NCBI GenBank assembly: GCA_964505415.1
Contig: CAZDHW010000003.1
Location: 33,979 to 97,978 of the forward strand
Direction of reading: 5' to 3'
Length of the DNA stretch: 64,000 nucleotides
Origin: DTDR01 sp964505415
GTDB lineage: Bacteria; Hydrothermota; Tepidihabitantia; Tepidihabitantales; DTDR01
Position numbers and translations under genes: made by a program. The notes below the pieces were generated by a model. That model had not been told where the DNA came from. It saw only the letters and a list, made by a program, of their open reading frames with translations, and ran no database searches. Within the stretch, counting starts at the first letter, position 1. Every line of letters starts with the position of its first letter. This document shows positions 33,113 through 41,542 of the stretch, one piece after another.

Positions 33113-36100
33113 ATGGAATTTGTTCATCTTCATAATCATACTGAATATAGTTTGTTAGATGGTGTCAATAAAATACCCCACTTAGTTTTGAAAGCGAAAA
33201 AAGAAAACATGAAAGCTTTAGCGATTACTGATCACGGCAATCTTTTTGGTGCTATTGAGTTTTACAATGAATGTTTAAAGGAGGGAATAAAACCAATTAT
33301 TGGCATGGAAACTTACATTGCGGTGGGTAAAAGAAATGAACGAAAGCCTCATCCTACTATATCGGAATCAAGTTTCCATCTTACTTTATTGGCAATGGAT
33401 TTAACCGGTTATCACAATCTTTTAAAATTAGCTTCTTATGCCTATTTGGAAGGCTTTTATTACCGACCTAGAATTGATAAAGAACTTCTCGATAAATATA
33501 ATAAAGGTTTAGTTGTTCTTTCTGGATGCCAAAAAGGCGAAATAAATTATTATTTAAAAATTGGTGATTTCGAAAGTGCTAAAAAGGCTTTGTTTGAATA
33601 TTTAGATATCCTTGGTAAAGAAAATTTTTTTTTAGAAATAATGAAAATTGGTTTAGAAAATGAAGACAAAATAAATTCGCAAATTATTAAATTGGCAAAA
33701 GATAACGGAATAAAATTAGTGGCTACTAATGATTGCCATTATCTATCAAAAGAAGATTATTACCTTCATGACATATTATTATGTATCCAGACTAACAAAA
33801 AGATTACCGATCCTAAAAGATTAAAGTTCGAATCTAAAGAGCTTTATTTTAAATCTAAGGAAGAAATGTTTAGTCTTTTTAGAGAAATAAAAGAAGCGCT
33901 TAAAAATACTTGGGAAATAGCTGAAAGGGCTACTCTCTATTTGGATACCTCAGGGAAAAATTTTCATTTGCCAAAGTTTCAGAAGCCCAAAGAATTTGAT
34001 TCTAATCATCAATATTTAGTATACTTAGCTAAAGAAGGTTTAAAAAATTTAAAAGAAAAAAATTGGGAAATTAAAAATAAATGGGAAAATTATCTAACAC
34101 GTTTAGAATATGAACTTTCTTTAATTGAAAAAATAGGTTTTACTGATTATTTTTTAATTGTCAAAGATATTATTGATTTCGCTAAAAAAGAAAAAATTCC
34201 GGTCGGTCCTGGCCGTGGAAGTGCGGTTGGTAGTTTGGTTTTATACAGTTTAGGAATTACCAATATTGATCCTTTAAAATACGGACTAATGTTTGAAAGA
34301 TTTATTAATCCCGAAAGAGTTACTATGCCTGATATTGATATTGATTTTTCCGATGAAGAGCGGGATAAGGTAATTGATTATATAAAAAAGAAATACGGTG
34401 AAGAAAATGTGGCTCAAATAATTACTTTTGGTCGAATGATGGCTCGAGCAGCAATTCGTGATATTGGTCGGGTAATGGGTATTCCTTTGGCGGAAGTTGA
34501 TACTATCGCTAAAACCTTAACAATAAATATTCCTTTAGCCGAAGCTTATGAGAAAATTAGCGAATTCCGAGAATTAATTGATAGTAAACCGGAATATAAA
34601 AAACTTTACGAAAATGCTTTACGTTTAGAAGGAGTAGCGCGTCATGCTTCTATCCATGCTTCAGGAATTGTTATTGCTCCCGGGAATTTGATGGATTACG
34701 TACCTTTATACAAAACCACCGAAAACGATATCTGTACCCAATATGACATGGATTCCTTAGCCGCTGTTGGTCTTTTAAAAATGGATATTTTGGGTTTAAA
34801 AACTTTAAGGGTTATTGAAGAAACATATCGCTTAGCTATCGAAAGTGGTAAAAAAATTCCCCAAGAAATTCCATTAAATGATAAAAAAACCTATCACTTA
34901 TTGAGCGAAGGCAAAACATTGGGAGTATTTCAATTAGAAAGTGAAGGGATGAGAGAGATTTTAAAAAAGTTAAATCCCACAGTTATTGAAGATTTGATTG
35001 CCGTTCTGGCGCTTTATCGTCCTGGCCCCCTTCTCAGTGGTGATGTCGATCGATTTATAAAAAGAAAAAAAGGAAAAGAAAAAATTACCTATCCCCATCC
35101 ATTATTAGCCGATATTTTACAAGAAACCTACGGAATGATTTTGTATCAAGAACAGGTAATGCAAATTGCAGCTAAAATTGCTGATTTTACCTTGGGAGAA
35201 GCCGATATTTTAAGAAGGGCAATGAGTAAGAAAATTCCGGAATTAATGACGGAAATGAAAGAAAAATTTATTCTTAAAGCAAAGAATAAAGGAATTAAGG
35301 AAGAAGAAGCTAGTCAGATATTTGAACTTTTAATTCCCTTTGCTGGTTATGGGTTTAATAAGTCTCATGCTGCTGGTTATGCTTATTTAAGTTATTTAAC
35401 TGCCTATCTGAAAGCCAATTATCCAAAAGAGTTTCTTTGCGCTACCTTAACCAGTGAAATGAATGATGCTGAAAAAATTGAGGAGTTGATAAAAGAAGCA
35501 AAGTTATTAGGAATTGAAATTTTACCACCCGAAATTAATAAGAGTTATTATCAATTTGTAATCGAGGCCGAAGGAATTCGTTACGGTTTAGGAGCCTTGA
35601 AGGGCATTGGTAAAAGTTTTTCCGATTCTTTAGTAAAAGAACGGCAGCGACGAGAATTTACTTCTTTTGAAGATTTTCTTTTTCGAACAAAAGCTTTTGG
35701 TAACAAAAAAGCTTATGAAGTATTAATTAAAGCTGGTTGTTTTGATTGTTTTAATAACAATCGGGAGTATTTATTAAAAAAATTACTAGAATATCAAAAA
35801 GGAACAAAAGAAGGGAGCAGCGGTTTGCAATTTTCTTTATTTGAAGAAGGTCAGGAAAATAAAAAGAAAATATTGGAAAAATTTATCCAAAAAGAAAAAT
35901 CTAACTTTGAATATGAAAAAGAAGTTTTTGGATTTTATTTTTCTGACCATCCTTTAAAAGAATATCAAGAGCTTTATAAGATAATCGATTTGGAAACTTT
36001 TGATCACATAGAAATATTAGATAACCAAAGGGATTACCTTTTTTTGGCCGTTTTAACCGAAAGGAAAACTAAATACGACCGCAATGGAAAAAATTACGCA

Positions 36101-36517
36101 ATTTTGGGTTTAGAAGATTTAACCGCTAAAACAGTAGGTTATCTTTTTAATGAGATTTACCAAGAAAAGTATAACCAATTGAAGAAAGAGCAAGTATACT
36201 TTTTAAAGGCAAGGGTAAGAAATAATAAAGACATTGTGGTAAAAGATATTTTGCCGATCGATAAATTATGGGAAAAGATAAAAAGGATTAATATTGAATT
36301 AAAAGAAAATATTGAATTGAAGAATATTCCAATTTTAAAAGAAATTTTGCAAGAATTTTTAGGAGAAAGCGAAGTGATTATAACTTATTACGACCCAGAA
36401 GAAAAAAAGAAAAAAATGGGCAGATTAACTACCATAAAAGTAAAACCTAATTTAGAATTATTAAAAAGATTAAAAAATAACCCAATTATTAAAGAAGTTA
36501 AATTTTATTTAGTTTGA
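33113..36517 (+). CDS. dnaE: DNA polymerase III alpha subunit
   Basis: DnaE is the replicative polymerase. The 1134-residue protein has an N-terminal PHP domain with 'HLHNHTEYSLLDG' and 'ITDHGNLFG', which keeps the metal-binding His residues and may proofread. The C-family core shows 'GPGRGSAVGSLVLY', 'PDIDIDFSDEERD' (catalytic Asp pair), 'ARHASIHASGIVIAP', 'LKMDILGLKTLRVI' and 'GYGFNKSHAAGYAY'. A helix-hairpin-helix segment and an OB-like domain follow, and 'LQFSLFEE' near residue 907 may be a clamp-binding motif. It is the fourth gene of the exbB operon (5-nt gap), an unusual neighbourhood. Confidence 0.95.
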   Translation: MEFVHLHNHTEYSLLDGVNKIPHLVLKAKKENMKALAITDHGNLFGAIEFYNECLKEGIKPIIGMETYIAVGKRNERKPHPTISESSFHLTLLAMDLTGYHNLLKLASYAYLEGFYYRPRIDKELLDKYNKGLVVLSGCQKGEINYYLKIGDFESAKKALFEYLDILGKENFFLEIMKIGLENEDKINSQIIKLAKDNGIKLVATNDCHYLSKEDYYLHDILLCIQTNKKITDPKRLKFESKELYFKSKEEMFSLFREIKEALKNTWEIAERATLYLDTSGKNFHLPKFQKPKEFDSNHQYLVYLAKEGLKNLKEKNWEIKNKWENYLTRLEYELSLIEKIGFTDYFLIVKDIIDFAKKEKIPVGPGRGSAVGSLVLYSLGITNIDPLKYGLMFERFINPERVTMPDIDIDFSDEERDKVIDYIKKKYGEENVAQIITFGRMMARAAIRDIGRVMGIPLAEVDTIAKTLTINIPLAEAYEKISEFRELIDSKPEYKKLYENALRLEGVARHASIHASGIVIAPGNLMDYVPLYKTTENDICTQYDMDSLAAVGLLKMDILGLKTLRVIEETYRLAIESGKKIPQEIPLNDKKTYHLLSEGKTLGVFQLESEGMREILKKLNPTVIEDLIAVLALYRPGPLLSGDVDRFIKRKKGKEKITYPHPLLADILQETYGMILYQEQVMQIAAKIADFTLGEADILRRAMSKKIPELMTEMKEKFILKAKNKGIKEEEASQIFELLIPFAGYGFNKSHAAGYAYLSYLTAYLKANYPKEFLCATLTSEMNDAEKIEELIKEAKLLGIEILPPEINKSYYQFVIEAEGIRYGLGALKGIGKSFSDSLVKERQRREFTSFEDFLFRTKAFGNKKAYEVLIKAGCFDCFNNNREYLLKKLLEYQKGTKEGSSGLQFSLFEEGQENKKKILEKFIQKEKSNFEYEKEVFGFYFSDHPLKEYQELYKIIDLETFDHIEILDNQRDYLFLAVLTERKTKYDRNGKNYAILGLEDLTAKTVGYLFNEIYQEKYNQLKKEQVYFLKARVRNNKDIVVKDILPIDKLWEKIKRINIELKENIELKNIPILKEILQEFLGESEVIITYYDPEEKKKKMGRLTTIKVKPNLELLKRLKNNPIIKEVKFYLV

Positions 36518-36527
36518 TAAATTCCTC

Positions 36528-36556
36528 TTGACAAAAAGGTAATTTTTGACTATATT
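36528..36556 (+). promoter_or_regulatory. Promoter of the speH-bpsA operon
   Basis: A consensus TTGACA (36528-36533) and TATATT (36551-36556) have a 17-nt spacer. Transcription should start near 36563, about 32 nt before the speH start. Confidence 0.65.
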
Positions 36557-36594
36557 TATATAGTTATTAATGGGGAAAATTATGGATAAAGAAG

Positions 36595-36966
36595 ATGGCC
36601 GATGTGTATATAAGACCAAAAAAGACGGTCCATATTGTGGCCGATTTTTATGGAGTAAAGAGGGATATTATTTCCGAAGTGAAGAAAGTGAAAAAAATTT
36701 TGAGAGAAGCAATAGAAAAAGCCAAACTTTCAATTGTCGGAAGTCGGTTTTTTCAGTTTAATCCTCACGGTGTGACGGGGATATTTTTATTAAAGGAGTC
36801 TCATATTAGTATTCACACTTGGCCTGAATATGGATATTGTGCAATAGATATTTTCACTTGTAAAGATGATAAAAGTGCCTTAGTTGCTTATGATTATCTA
36901 TTGAAAAAATTAAACCCTAAAAAAGTTAAAAAAAGGATAATGATTAGGGAAATATGGAAAAAATAA
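36595..36966 (+). CDS. speH: S-adenosylmethionine decarboxylase proenzyme (SpeH type)
   Basis: AdoMetDC makes decarboxylated SAM, the aminopropyl donor for polyamines. The 123-residue length fits the short class with SpeH. The self-cleavage site is in 'KESHISIHTWPE', where the Ser after Glu becomes the pyruvoyl group, and 'YCAIDIFTC' holds the conserved catalytic Cys. 'HIVADFYGV' is the expected first strand. The ATG at 36595 has only a weak purine-rich site. An overlapping frame from 36570 is a shadow. The 3' end overlaps the aminopropyltransferase gene by 13 nt. Confidence 0.93.
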   Translation: MADVYIRPKKTVHIVADFYGVKRDIISEVKKVKKILREAIEKAKLSIVGSRFFQFNPHGVTGIFLLKESHISIHTWPEYGYCAIDIFTCKDDKSALVAYDYLLKKLNPKKVKKRIMIREIWKK

Positions 36967-37988
36967 TTTTTCAAATAATAAATTTAATTGGTGAGAGAGA
37001 GAAAATTTTATTTCCAGAAATTTTAGAAAATTTGGCTGATTATTATCCTTTAAAAGAAGTGGTAAAAGCTCTTAACAAGTTGACTAAAAATAAACTCATT
37101 GCTAATGAGGATTCTTATTTGATTTTGACGGAAAAAGGAAAAGATATTTATCTTAAAAATAAAACTCTCTTTAAAGCAAAGCTTTGTGAATATTGTTTAG
37201 GTAAGCGAATAGCAATTAGTGAAGAATTTAGATCAATATTAGAAAAATTTTCGGTTATTGTTAAAGAAAGACCAGCACCAATTGTGGAATATATTCAAGG
37301 TTATATGAGAGAAGAGGATGTTATTCGACGAGTAATATTTATGCATTATTATAATGATTTGAAAGATAAAAATATTATTATTATTGGTGACGATGATTTA
37401 TTAAGTATTGCTTTGGCGTTGACTAAATTACCAAAAAGAATTGTTGTTTTAGATATTGATAAGCGGTTAGTTGATTTTTTAAAAGAGATAAATAAAAAAG
37501 AAAATCTAAATATTGAAGTTTGGGAATATAATATAAAAGAACCTTTTCCGAAAAAACTGAAAAGAAAATTTGATCTTTTTTCTTGTGAACCTTTAGAGAC
37601 TTATAGTGGTTTAAAATTATTTATTGGTCGCGGAATAAATGCTTTAAAGAAAAACGGTGTTGGTTATTTTGGTTTAACTGTTCAGGAAGCTTCTTATCCC
37701 AAATGGCAATATATCCAGAAATTGATTCTTAAAGCGAATGGTGTGATAACGGATGTGATTAAAGGTTTTTCTTCTTATCCGGTAAATAGCTATAAAAGTT
37801 TTAACTGTGAAGAAGTGTTGTTAAAAAGATTAAAATTAAATTTGGCTTATTCGCAAAAGGATATTCCTTGGTATAAATCGACAATGATCAGGTTTGAAAT
37901 TCTGGGAGAACCCAAAAATTTAATTGATCCCGATAAAAAATACTCTTTAGTCTTTAAAGACGAAGAAGAAGATATTACGATCCCTTAA
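36954..37988 (+). CDS. bpsA: N4-bis(aminopropyl)spermidine synthase (branched polyamine synthase)
   Basis: BpsA adds aminopropyl groups to spermidine to make branched polyamines, which are known from hyperthermophilic archaea and some thermophilic bacteria. The 344-residue protein has an N-terminal winged-helix part (about 1-70, 'LTKNKLIANEDSYLILTEKG'), the 'IIGDDDLLSIAL' loop with the consecutive Asp residues that define the family's active site, 'VVLDIDKRLVDFL', and 'SCEPLETYSGLKLFIGRG'. It overlaps speH, the enzyme that makes its donor, which strongly supports the call. A spermidine synthase is not visible in the window. Confidence 0.88.
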   Translation: MEKIIFQIINLIGEREKILFPEILENLADYYPLKEVVKALNKLTKNKLIANEDSYLILTEKGKDIYLKNKTLFKAKLCEYCLGKRIAISEEFRSILEKFSVIVKERPAPIVEYIQGYMREEDVIRRVIFMHYYNDLKDKNIIIIGDDDLLSIALALTKLPKRIVVLDIDKRLVDFLKEINKKENLNIEVWEYNIKEPFPKKLKRKFDLFSCEPLETYSGLKLFIGRGINALKKNGVGYFGLTVQEASYPKWQYIQKLILKANGVITDVIKGFSSYPVNSYKSFNCEEVLLKRLKLNLAYSQKDIPWYKSTMIRFEILGEPKNLIDPDKKYSLVFKDEEEDITIP

Positions 37989-37995
37989 TATTTTA

Positions 37996-38023
37996 TTGAC
38001 TTTAAAATTTTTTTGGTTATAAT
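37996..38023 (+). promoter_or_regulatory. Promoter of the fur operon, leaderless type
   Basis: TTGACT (37996-38001) and a perfect TATAAT (38018-38023) are 16 nt apart, with 6 nt between the -10 box and the fur ATG. Self-regulation is likely for this family, but I cannot point to a clear Fur or PerR box. Confidence 0.68.
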
Positions 38024-38029
38024 ATTGTA

Positions 38030-38440
38030 ATGATTTCAAATTTGGAAAAAATTAAAAATAATTTGCTTTCGGTAGGAATAAAACCAACTTATTTACGGAT
38101 AAAAATTTACCAATTTCTTTTAGAAAGTAAAGACCATCCTACTGGAAAGATGATTTACCAGGCATTAAAAAAATTTTTACCAACTATTTCTTTAACCACC
38201 ATATACAACAATTTGGAACTTTTTTGTCGTAAAGGATTAATAAAAATGGTTTTATTAGATCCCAAAGAAATTAGATTTGATGGGAAAAAGGGACATCACC
38301 ATTTTCTCTGTGAGAAATGTGGCAAAATTATTGATTTGCCAATTGATTGTGATTTGGTTAAGAAAAAAAAGATTTTTGGTCATTTAATTATTGATTGGGA
38401 TGGATATTTTTTAGGAATTTGTAAAGATTGTCAAAAATGA
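38030..38440 (+). CDS. Fur/PerR family transcriptional regulator
   Basis: This 136-residue regulator has a winged helix ('LRIKIYQFLLESKDHPTGKMIYQAL', 'PTISLTTIYNNLELF') and the metal-sensing domain ('GHHHFLCEKCGKIIDL', then 'GICKDCQK' at the end), giving both CxxC pairs of a structural zinc site. The neighbours (peroxiredoxin, flavodoxin, disulfide oxidoreductase) favour a peroxide-sensing PerR-type role over iron sensing, but this is inference. Its stop codon overlaps the ATG of the next gene. The promoter places the mRNA 5' end at the start codon. Confidence 0.9.
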   Translation: MISNLEKIKNNLLSVGIKPTYLRIKIYQFLLESKDHPTGKMIYQALKKFLPTISLTTIYNNLELFCRKGLIKMVLLDPKEIRFDGKKGHHHFLCEKCGKIIDLPIDCDLVKKKKIFGHLIIDWDGYFLGICKDCQK

Positions 38441-39384
38441 TGCCTCAGGATTTAATTAAAAAAGCTACTAAAGAATTCAATAATTTACGGTATCCGGAAT
38501 GTTGGGCAATAATAAAAGAAATTGGTGAGGATTATTTAATAGTTGAATTTTTGGGGACAAAAATTAATTTTGCTTGTTGTTTTGATGAAAATTTTTATGA
38601 TTATCAATATTATTTAAAAGATTTTGCCAATTTGGGGTCATTAATTAAAGAAATAAAAAAAGAAAATAATAAATTCATTTTAAAATATCAATTAATTAAA
38701 AAGGAGGTTAACATGGTAAGCAATGAAAGAAAAGGAATTCCTTTATTAGGGGAAGATTTCCCCGAAATGGAAGTATTAACCACCCACGGTTTAATTTCTC
38801 TTCCTCACGCCTATAAAGGAAAATGGTTTGTGCTTTTTAGTCATCCAGCAGATTTTACACCGGTATGTACCACTGAGTTTTATGCTTTTCAGAAAAGATA
38901 TCCGGAATTTCGGAAACTTAACTGCGAATTGATTGGTTTAAGTGTGGACCAGGTATTTTCTCACATCAAATGGATAGAGTGGATAAAAGAGAAACTTAAT
39001 ATTGAAATCGAATTTCCGATCATTGCTGATACGGGAAAGGTTGCCGAGGCGTTGGGTCTTATCCATCCGAAAAAAGGAACTAATACGGTAAGAGCAGTTT
39101 TTATTGTTGACCCAGAAGGGAAAATCCGAATAATTTTATATTATCCTCAAGAATTAGGTAGAAACATTGATGAAATTCTTCGGGCATTAGAGGGAATGCA
39201 GATATCGGATAAATACGGTGTTGCAATGCCCGCCAATTGGCCTAATAATGATATTATTAAAGACCATGTAATAATTCCACCGGCAAGTTATATAAAAGCT
39301 GTTAAAGATCGCGTGGAAAAAGCAAAAGCTGGTGAGTTTGAATGTTTTGACTGGTGGTTTTGCCATAAGAAATTAAATAAATAA
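38437..39384 (+). CDS. Peroxiredoxin with in-frame N-terminal domain and internal start
   Basis: From the ATG overlapping the fur stop, this frame is 315 residues. The first 92 form a separate domain ('NNLRYPECWAIIKEIGEDYLIVEF', 'FACCFDENFYDYQYYLKDF'). The rest is an archaeal/Prx6-type peroxiredoxin with the peroxidatic Cys in 'HPADFTPVCTTEF' and a C-terminal Cys pair in 'FECFDWWFCHKK'. An AAGGAGG site five nt before the internal ATG at 38713 shows that the peroxiredoxin (224 residues, normal length) is probably also, or only, made alone. No stop separates the two parts. The enzyme reduces hydrogen peroxide and organic peroxides; the downstream PDO is a plausible reductant. Confidence 0.8.
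   Translation: MMPQDLIKKATKEFNNLRYPECWAIIKEIGEDYLIVEFLGTKINFACCFDENFYDYQYYLKDFANLGSLIKEIKKENNKFILKYQLIKKEVNMVSNERKGIPLLGEDFPEMEVLTTHGLISLPHAYKGKWFVLFSHPADFTPVCTTEFYAFQKRYPEFRKLNCELIGLSVDQVFSHIKWIEWIKEKLNIEIEFPIIADTGKVAEALGLIHPKKGTNTVRAVFIVDPEGKIRIILYYPQELGRNIDEILRALEGMQISDKYGVAMPANWPNNDIIKDHVIIPPASYIKAVKDRVEKAKAGEFECFDWWFCHKKLNK
38701..38715 (+). promoter_or_regulatory. Internal ribosome site that defines the peroxiredoxin start
   Basis: AAGGAGG (38701-38707) lies 5 nt before an ATG (38713-38715) inside a longer open frame. The predicted product from here starts at the canonical peroxiredoxin N-terminus. It is among the strongest SD sites in the window. Confidence 0.75.
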
Positions 39385-39435
39385 TAAATAAAAACTGTCA
39401 AAATTTTAAATAAATTATTCTAACTTCAAAACTAA

Positions 39436-39924
39436 ATGAAGGCATTGGTTATTTATTATTCTTTAACTGGGAAGACTGAGTTAGTGGGAAAAGCAATTGC
39501 CAAAACTTTAGGCGCCGAGACGGAGAAGATTGAAGAAACAAAAAGAGAAAATATTCTTTTCCGCTGTATTAGCGGAGCAATCCAAGCAGCAAAAGGAAAA
39601 GGCAGTGTGATAAAACCTCTTGATGTGGATATTAATAACTACGAATTTATTTTTATCGGTACACCGGTTTGGGCTTTTCGTCCGACACCAGCAATTAATA
39701 CTTTTATTTCTCAAACCGATTTTAAAAATAAAAAAATAGTTCTTTTTGTTACTATGGCTGGAACCAAAGTTGAAAAAGCAGTTAACCTAATGAAAGAAGC
39801 GATTGAGTCGAAAGGTGGAGAAGTTATTGGTTCATTTTCAATAAGAACCGGCGGGGTAAAAAAAGAACAAATTATTGAAGAAGGGATTAAAATCGCAACG
39901 TTGTATAAAGATAAAAAGGAGTAA
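39436..39924 (+). CDS. Flavodoxin family protein
   Basis: This 162-residue protein has the FMN-binding start 'ALVIYYSLTGKTELVGKAIA' (residues 3-22, with the phosphate loop S-x-T-G-x-T), then 'FIFIGTPVWAFRPTPAINTFI' and 'KIVLFVTMAG'. It matches single-domain flavodoxins that carry low-potential electrons or act as NAD(P)H:quinone-type reductases. No SD is obvious. It precedes the disulfide oxidoreductase gene by 3 nt and follows the peroxiredoxin by about 50 nt, so it may be part of the same oxidative-stress transcript. Confidence 0.83.
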   Translation: MKALVIYYSLTGKTELVGKAIAKTLGAETEKIEETKRENILFRCISGAIQAAKGKGSVIKPLDVDINNYEFIFIGTPVWAFRPTPAINTFISQTDFKNKKIVLFVTMAGTKVEKAVNLMKEAIESKGGEVIGSFSIRTGGVKKEQIIEEGIKIATLYKDKKE

Positions 39925-39927
39925 AAG

Positions 39928-40599
39928 ATGGGTATTCTCCAAGAAAATGTTAAAGTCCAAGTAAAAGAGTTATTTAAGGATTTAAAAAATGAAGTTAAAT
40001 TAGTAGTTTTTACCCAAGAGAGCTTGGTAACGCTTCCAGCTTTTGAATGCGAAACCTGTCGAGATAATCGGCTTTTAATGGAAGAATTAGCTTCCCTTTC
40101 CAATAAAATAAAAATTGAAGTTTACGATTTTTTAAAAGATAAAGAAAAGGTGAAAGCCTATCAGATTGATAAAATTCCAGCGACGGCAATTGTGGGAGAA
40201 AAAGACTACGGAATTAGATTTTACGGCTTACCGGCTGGTTACGAATTTTCCACACTCATTCACGCAATTAAATTGGTCTCTGAAGGAGAAAGCGGAATAA
40301 GTGAGATAAATAAAGCCAAATTAAATACTTTTACTAAACCTATTCATATTCAAGTTTTTGTTACTTTAACCTGTCCTTATTGTCCCCAAGCCGGTTATTT
40401 GGCTTATCAGTTAGCAATAGCTTCTGATTTGATAAAAGCTGATGTTATAAATGCGGGTGAGTTTCCTCAACTGGCTCAAAAATATAATGTTTTTGCAGTG
40501 CCGAAAATTGTGATAAATGAAGTAATTCAATTTGAAGGTGCTTTGCCGGAAGACAGTTTTGTGGAGAAAGTGATAATGGCGCATAACACTTCTATTTGA
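39928..40599 (+). CDS. Glutaredoxin-like protein disulfide oxidoreductase (PDO)
   Basis: This 223-residue protein is two fused thioredoxin folds, each with a redox pair: C41-x-x-C44 ('FECETCRDN') in the first and CPYC ('LTCPYCPQAGYLA') in the second. 'DKIPATAIVG' and 'FAVPKIVINE' carry the cis-Pro of each fold. PDO proteins are typical of thermophiles and hyperthermophiles, where they support intracellular disulfide bonds and reduce peroxiredoxins. AAAAGGAG precedes the ATG. Its position behind Fur, peroxiredoxin and flavodoxin suggests it recycles the peroxiredoxin. The next gene starts within its stop codon. Confidence 0.88.
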   Translation: MGILQENVKVQVKELFKDLKNEVKLVVFTQESLVTLPAFECETCRDNRLLMEELASLSNKIKIEVYDFLKDKEKVKAYQIDKIPATAIVGEKDYGIRFYGLPAGYEFSTLIHAIKLVSEGESGISEINKAKLNTFTKPIHIQVFVTLTCPYCPQAGYLAYQLAIASDLIKADVINAGEFPQLAQKYNVFAVPKIVINEVIQFEGALPEDSFVEKVIMAHNTSI

Positions 40600-41501
40600 T
40601 GAGATGTATTATTTGCAAAAAGGAAGCAGAAATTAAAATTCTTGCCCCCTTTTGTTCCCAATGTTTTATTATCCATTACGAAAGGCGGGTCAAAAGATTA
40701 ATAAAAAAATGGAAACTTATTAAAAAAAATGAGCGAATATTAGTTTGTGTTTCGGGCGGCAAAGATTCTTTAAGTTGTGCCGAGGCTCTTTATCGGTTAA
40801 AAGATGAGCTTCAATTTGAATTAGCAGTATTACATCTGGATGTTAATTTTTTTCAATGTTCCAACGAACGGACAAAAAACGTGGTTGAAAAATTTTGTGC
40901 GGAAAGAAATATTCCTTTTTATTTTACTTCTTTTAAAGAATATCTAAATATAGAAAAAATTGAAAGAATTTTTGAAGTTTCCCAAAGACCCCGATGTGGC
41001 ACCTGCGGACTTTTGAAAAGATATATTTTTAACAAATTTGCTCGAGAAAATAATTTTGATAAAATTGCCACCGGCCACTGCGCCGATGATATTATTAAAT
41101 TCTTTTTTAAAAATTTTGAAAGCGGCTATTTTGATTGGACTGATAAATTAAAACCTTTAACCCCTTCTTTCCATCCAAAAATAGTTGCTCGCATCCGGCC
41201 ATTATATCTTTGTTTAGAGGTAGAAAATTATGCTTATATTAAATTTAAAAACATTGAAATAGCTGCTTGTGTATTATGTTCCTATTTTACTCGAAAAGAT
41301 AAATGGGATGAGATTTTTCGGTTTATTGATGAAAAACGGCCACAATTTAAACTAAATTTTGTGAGAAATCTTGCGGAAGCCGAGATTAAAGGAAAGAATC
41401 AAAAAGAAAAGGAATTAAAAGAATGTGAAATTTGCGGGGAAGTTACTGACAAAAAAATATGTGCTTTATGTAATTTAAAATTAAAATTAAAAAAAAGATA
41501 A
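40599..41501 (+). CDS. TtuA/TtcA-family tRNA 2-thiolation protein
   Basis: This 300-residue protein has an N-terminal zinc finger ('RCIICKK', 'FCSQC'), the ATP-binding PP-loop 'VCVSGGKDSLS', the central 'RCGTCGLLKRY' and 'ATGHCADD' motifs, a further Cys in 'AACVLC' and a C-terminal zinc finger ('CEICGE', 'CALC'). This layout is that of TtuA, which makes 2-thio-ribothymidine at tRNA position 54, a heat-stabilising change in thermophiles. I cannot exclude a TtcA-like role (2-thiocytidine 32). The ATG overlaps the PDO stop (TGATG). The sulfur carrier TtuB is not recognised in this window. Confidence 0.82.
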   Translation: MRCIICKKEAEIKILAPFCSQCFIIHYERRVKRLIKKWKLIKKNERILVCVSGGKDSLSCAEALYRLKDELQFELAVLHLDVNFFQCSNERTKNVVEKFCAERNIPFYFTSFKEYLNIEKIERIFEVSQRPRCGTCGLLKRYIFNKFARENNFDKIATGHCADDIIKFFFKNFESGYFDWTDKLKPLTPSFHPKIVARIRPLYLCLEVENYAYIKFKNIEIAACVLCSYFTRKDKWDEIFRFIDEKRPQFKLNFVRNLAEAEIKGKNQKEKELKECEICGEVTDKKICALCNLKLKLKKR

Positions 41502-41508
41502 TTAAAAA

Positions 41509-41537
41509 TTGACTTTTTTATAAATTTTGGTTAAAAT
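41509..41537 (+). promoter_or_regulatory. Promoter of clpC, leaderless type
   Basis: TTGACT (41509-41514) and TAAAAT (41532-41537) have a 17-nt spacer, and only 5 nt lie between the -10 box and the clpC ATG. No CtsR or CIRCE-like operator is visible. Confidence 0.65.
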
Positions 41538-41542
41538 AAAGT

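Noticed and set aside
36570..36761. Separate 63-residue gene ahead of speH
   Set aside because: It lies in another frame over speH, and the speH frame carries all family motifs.
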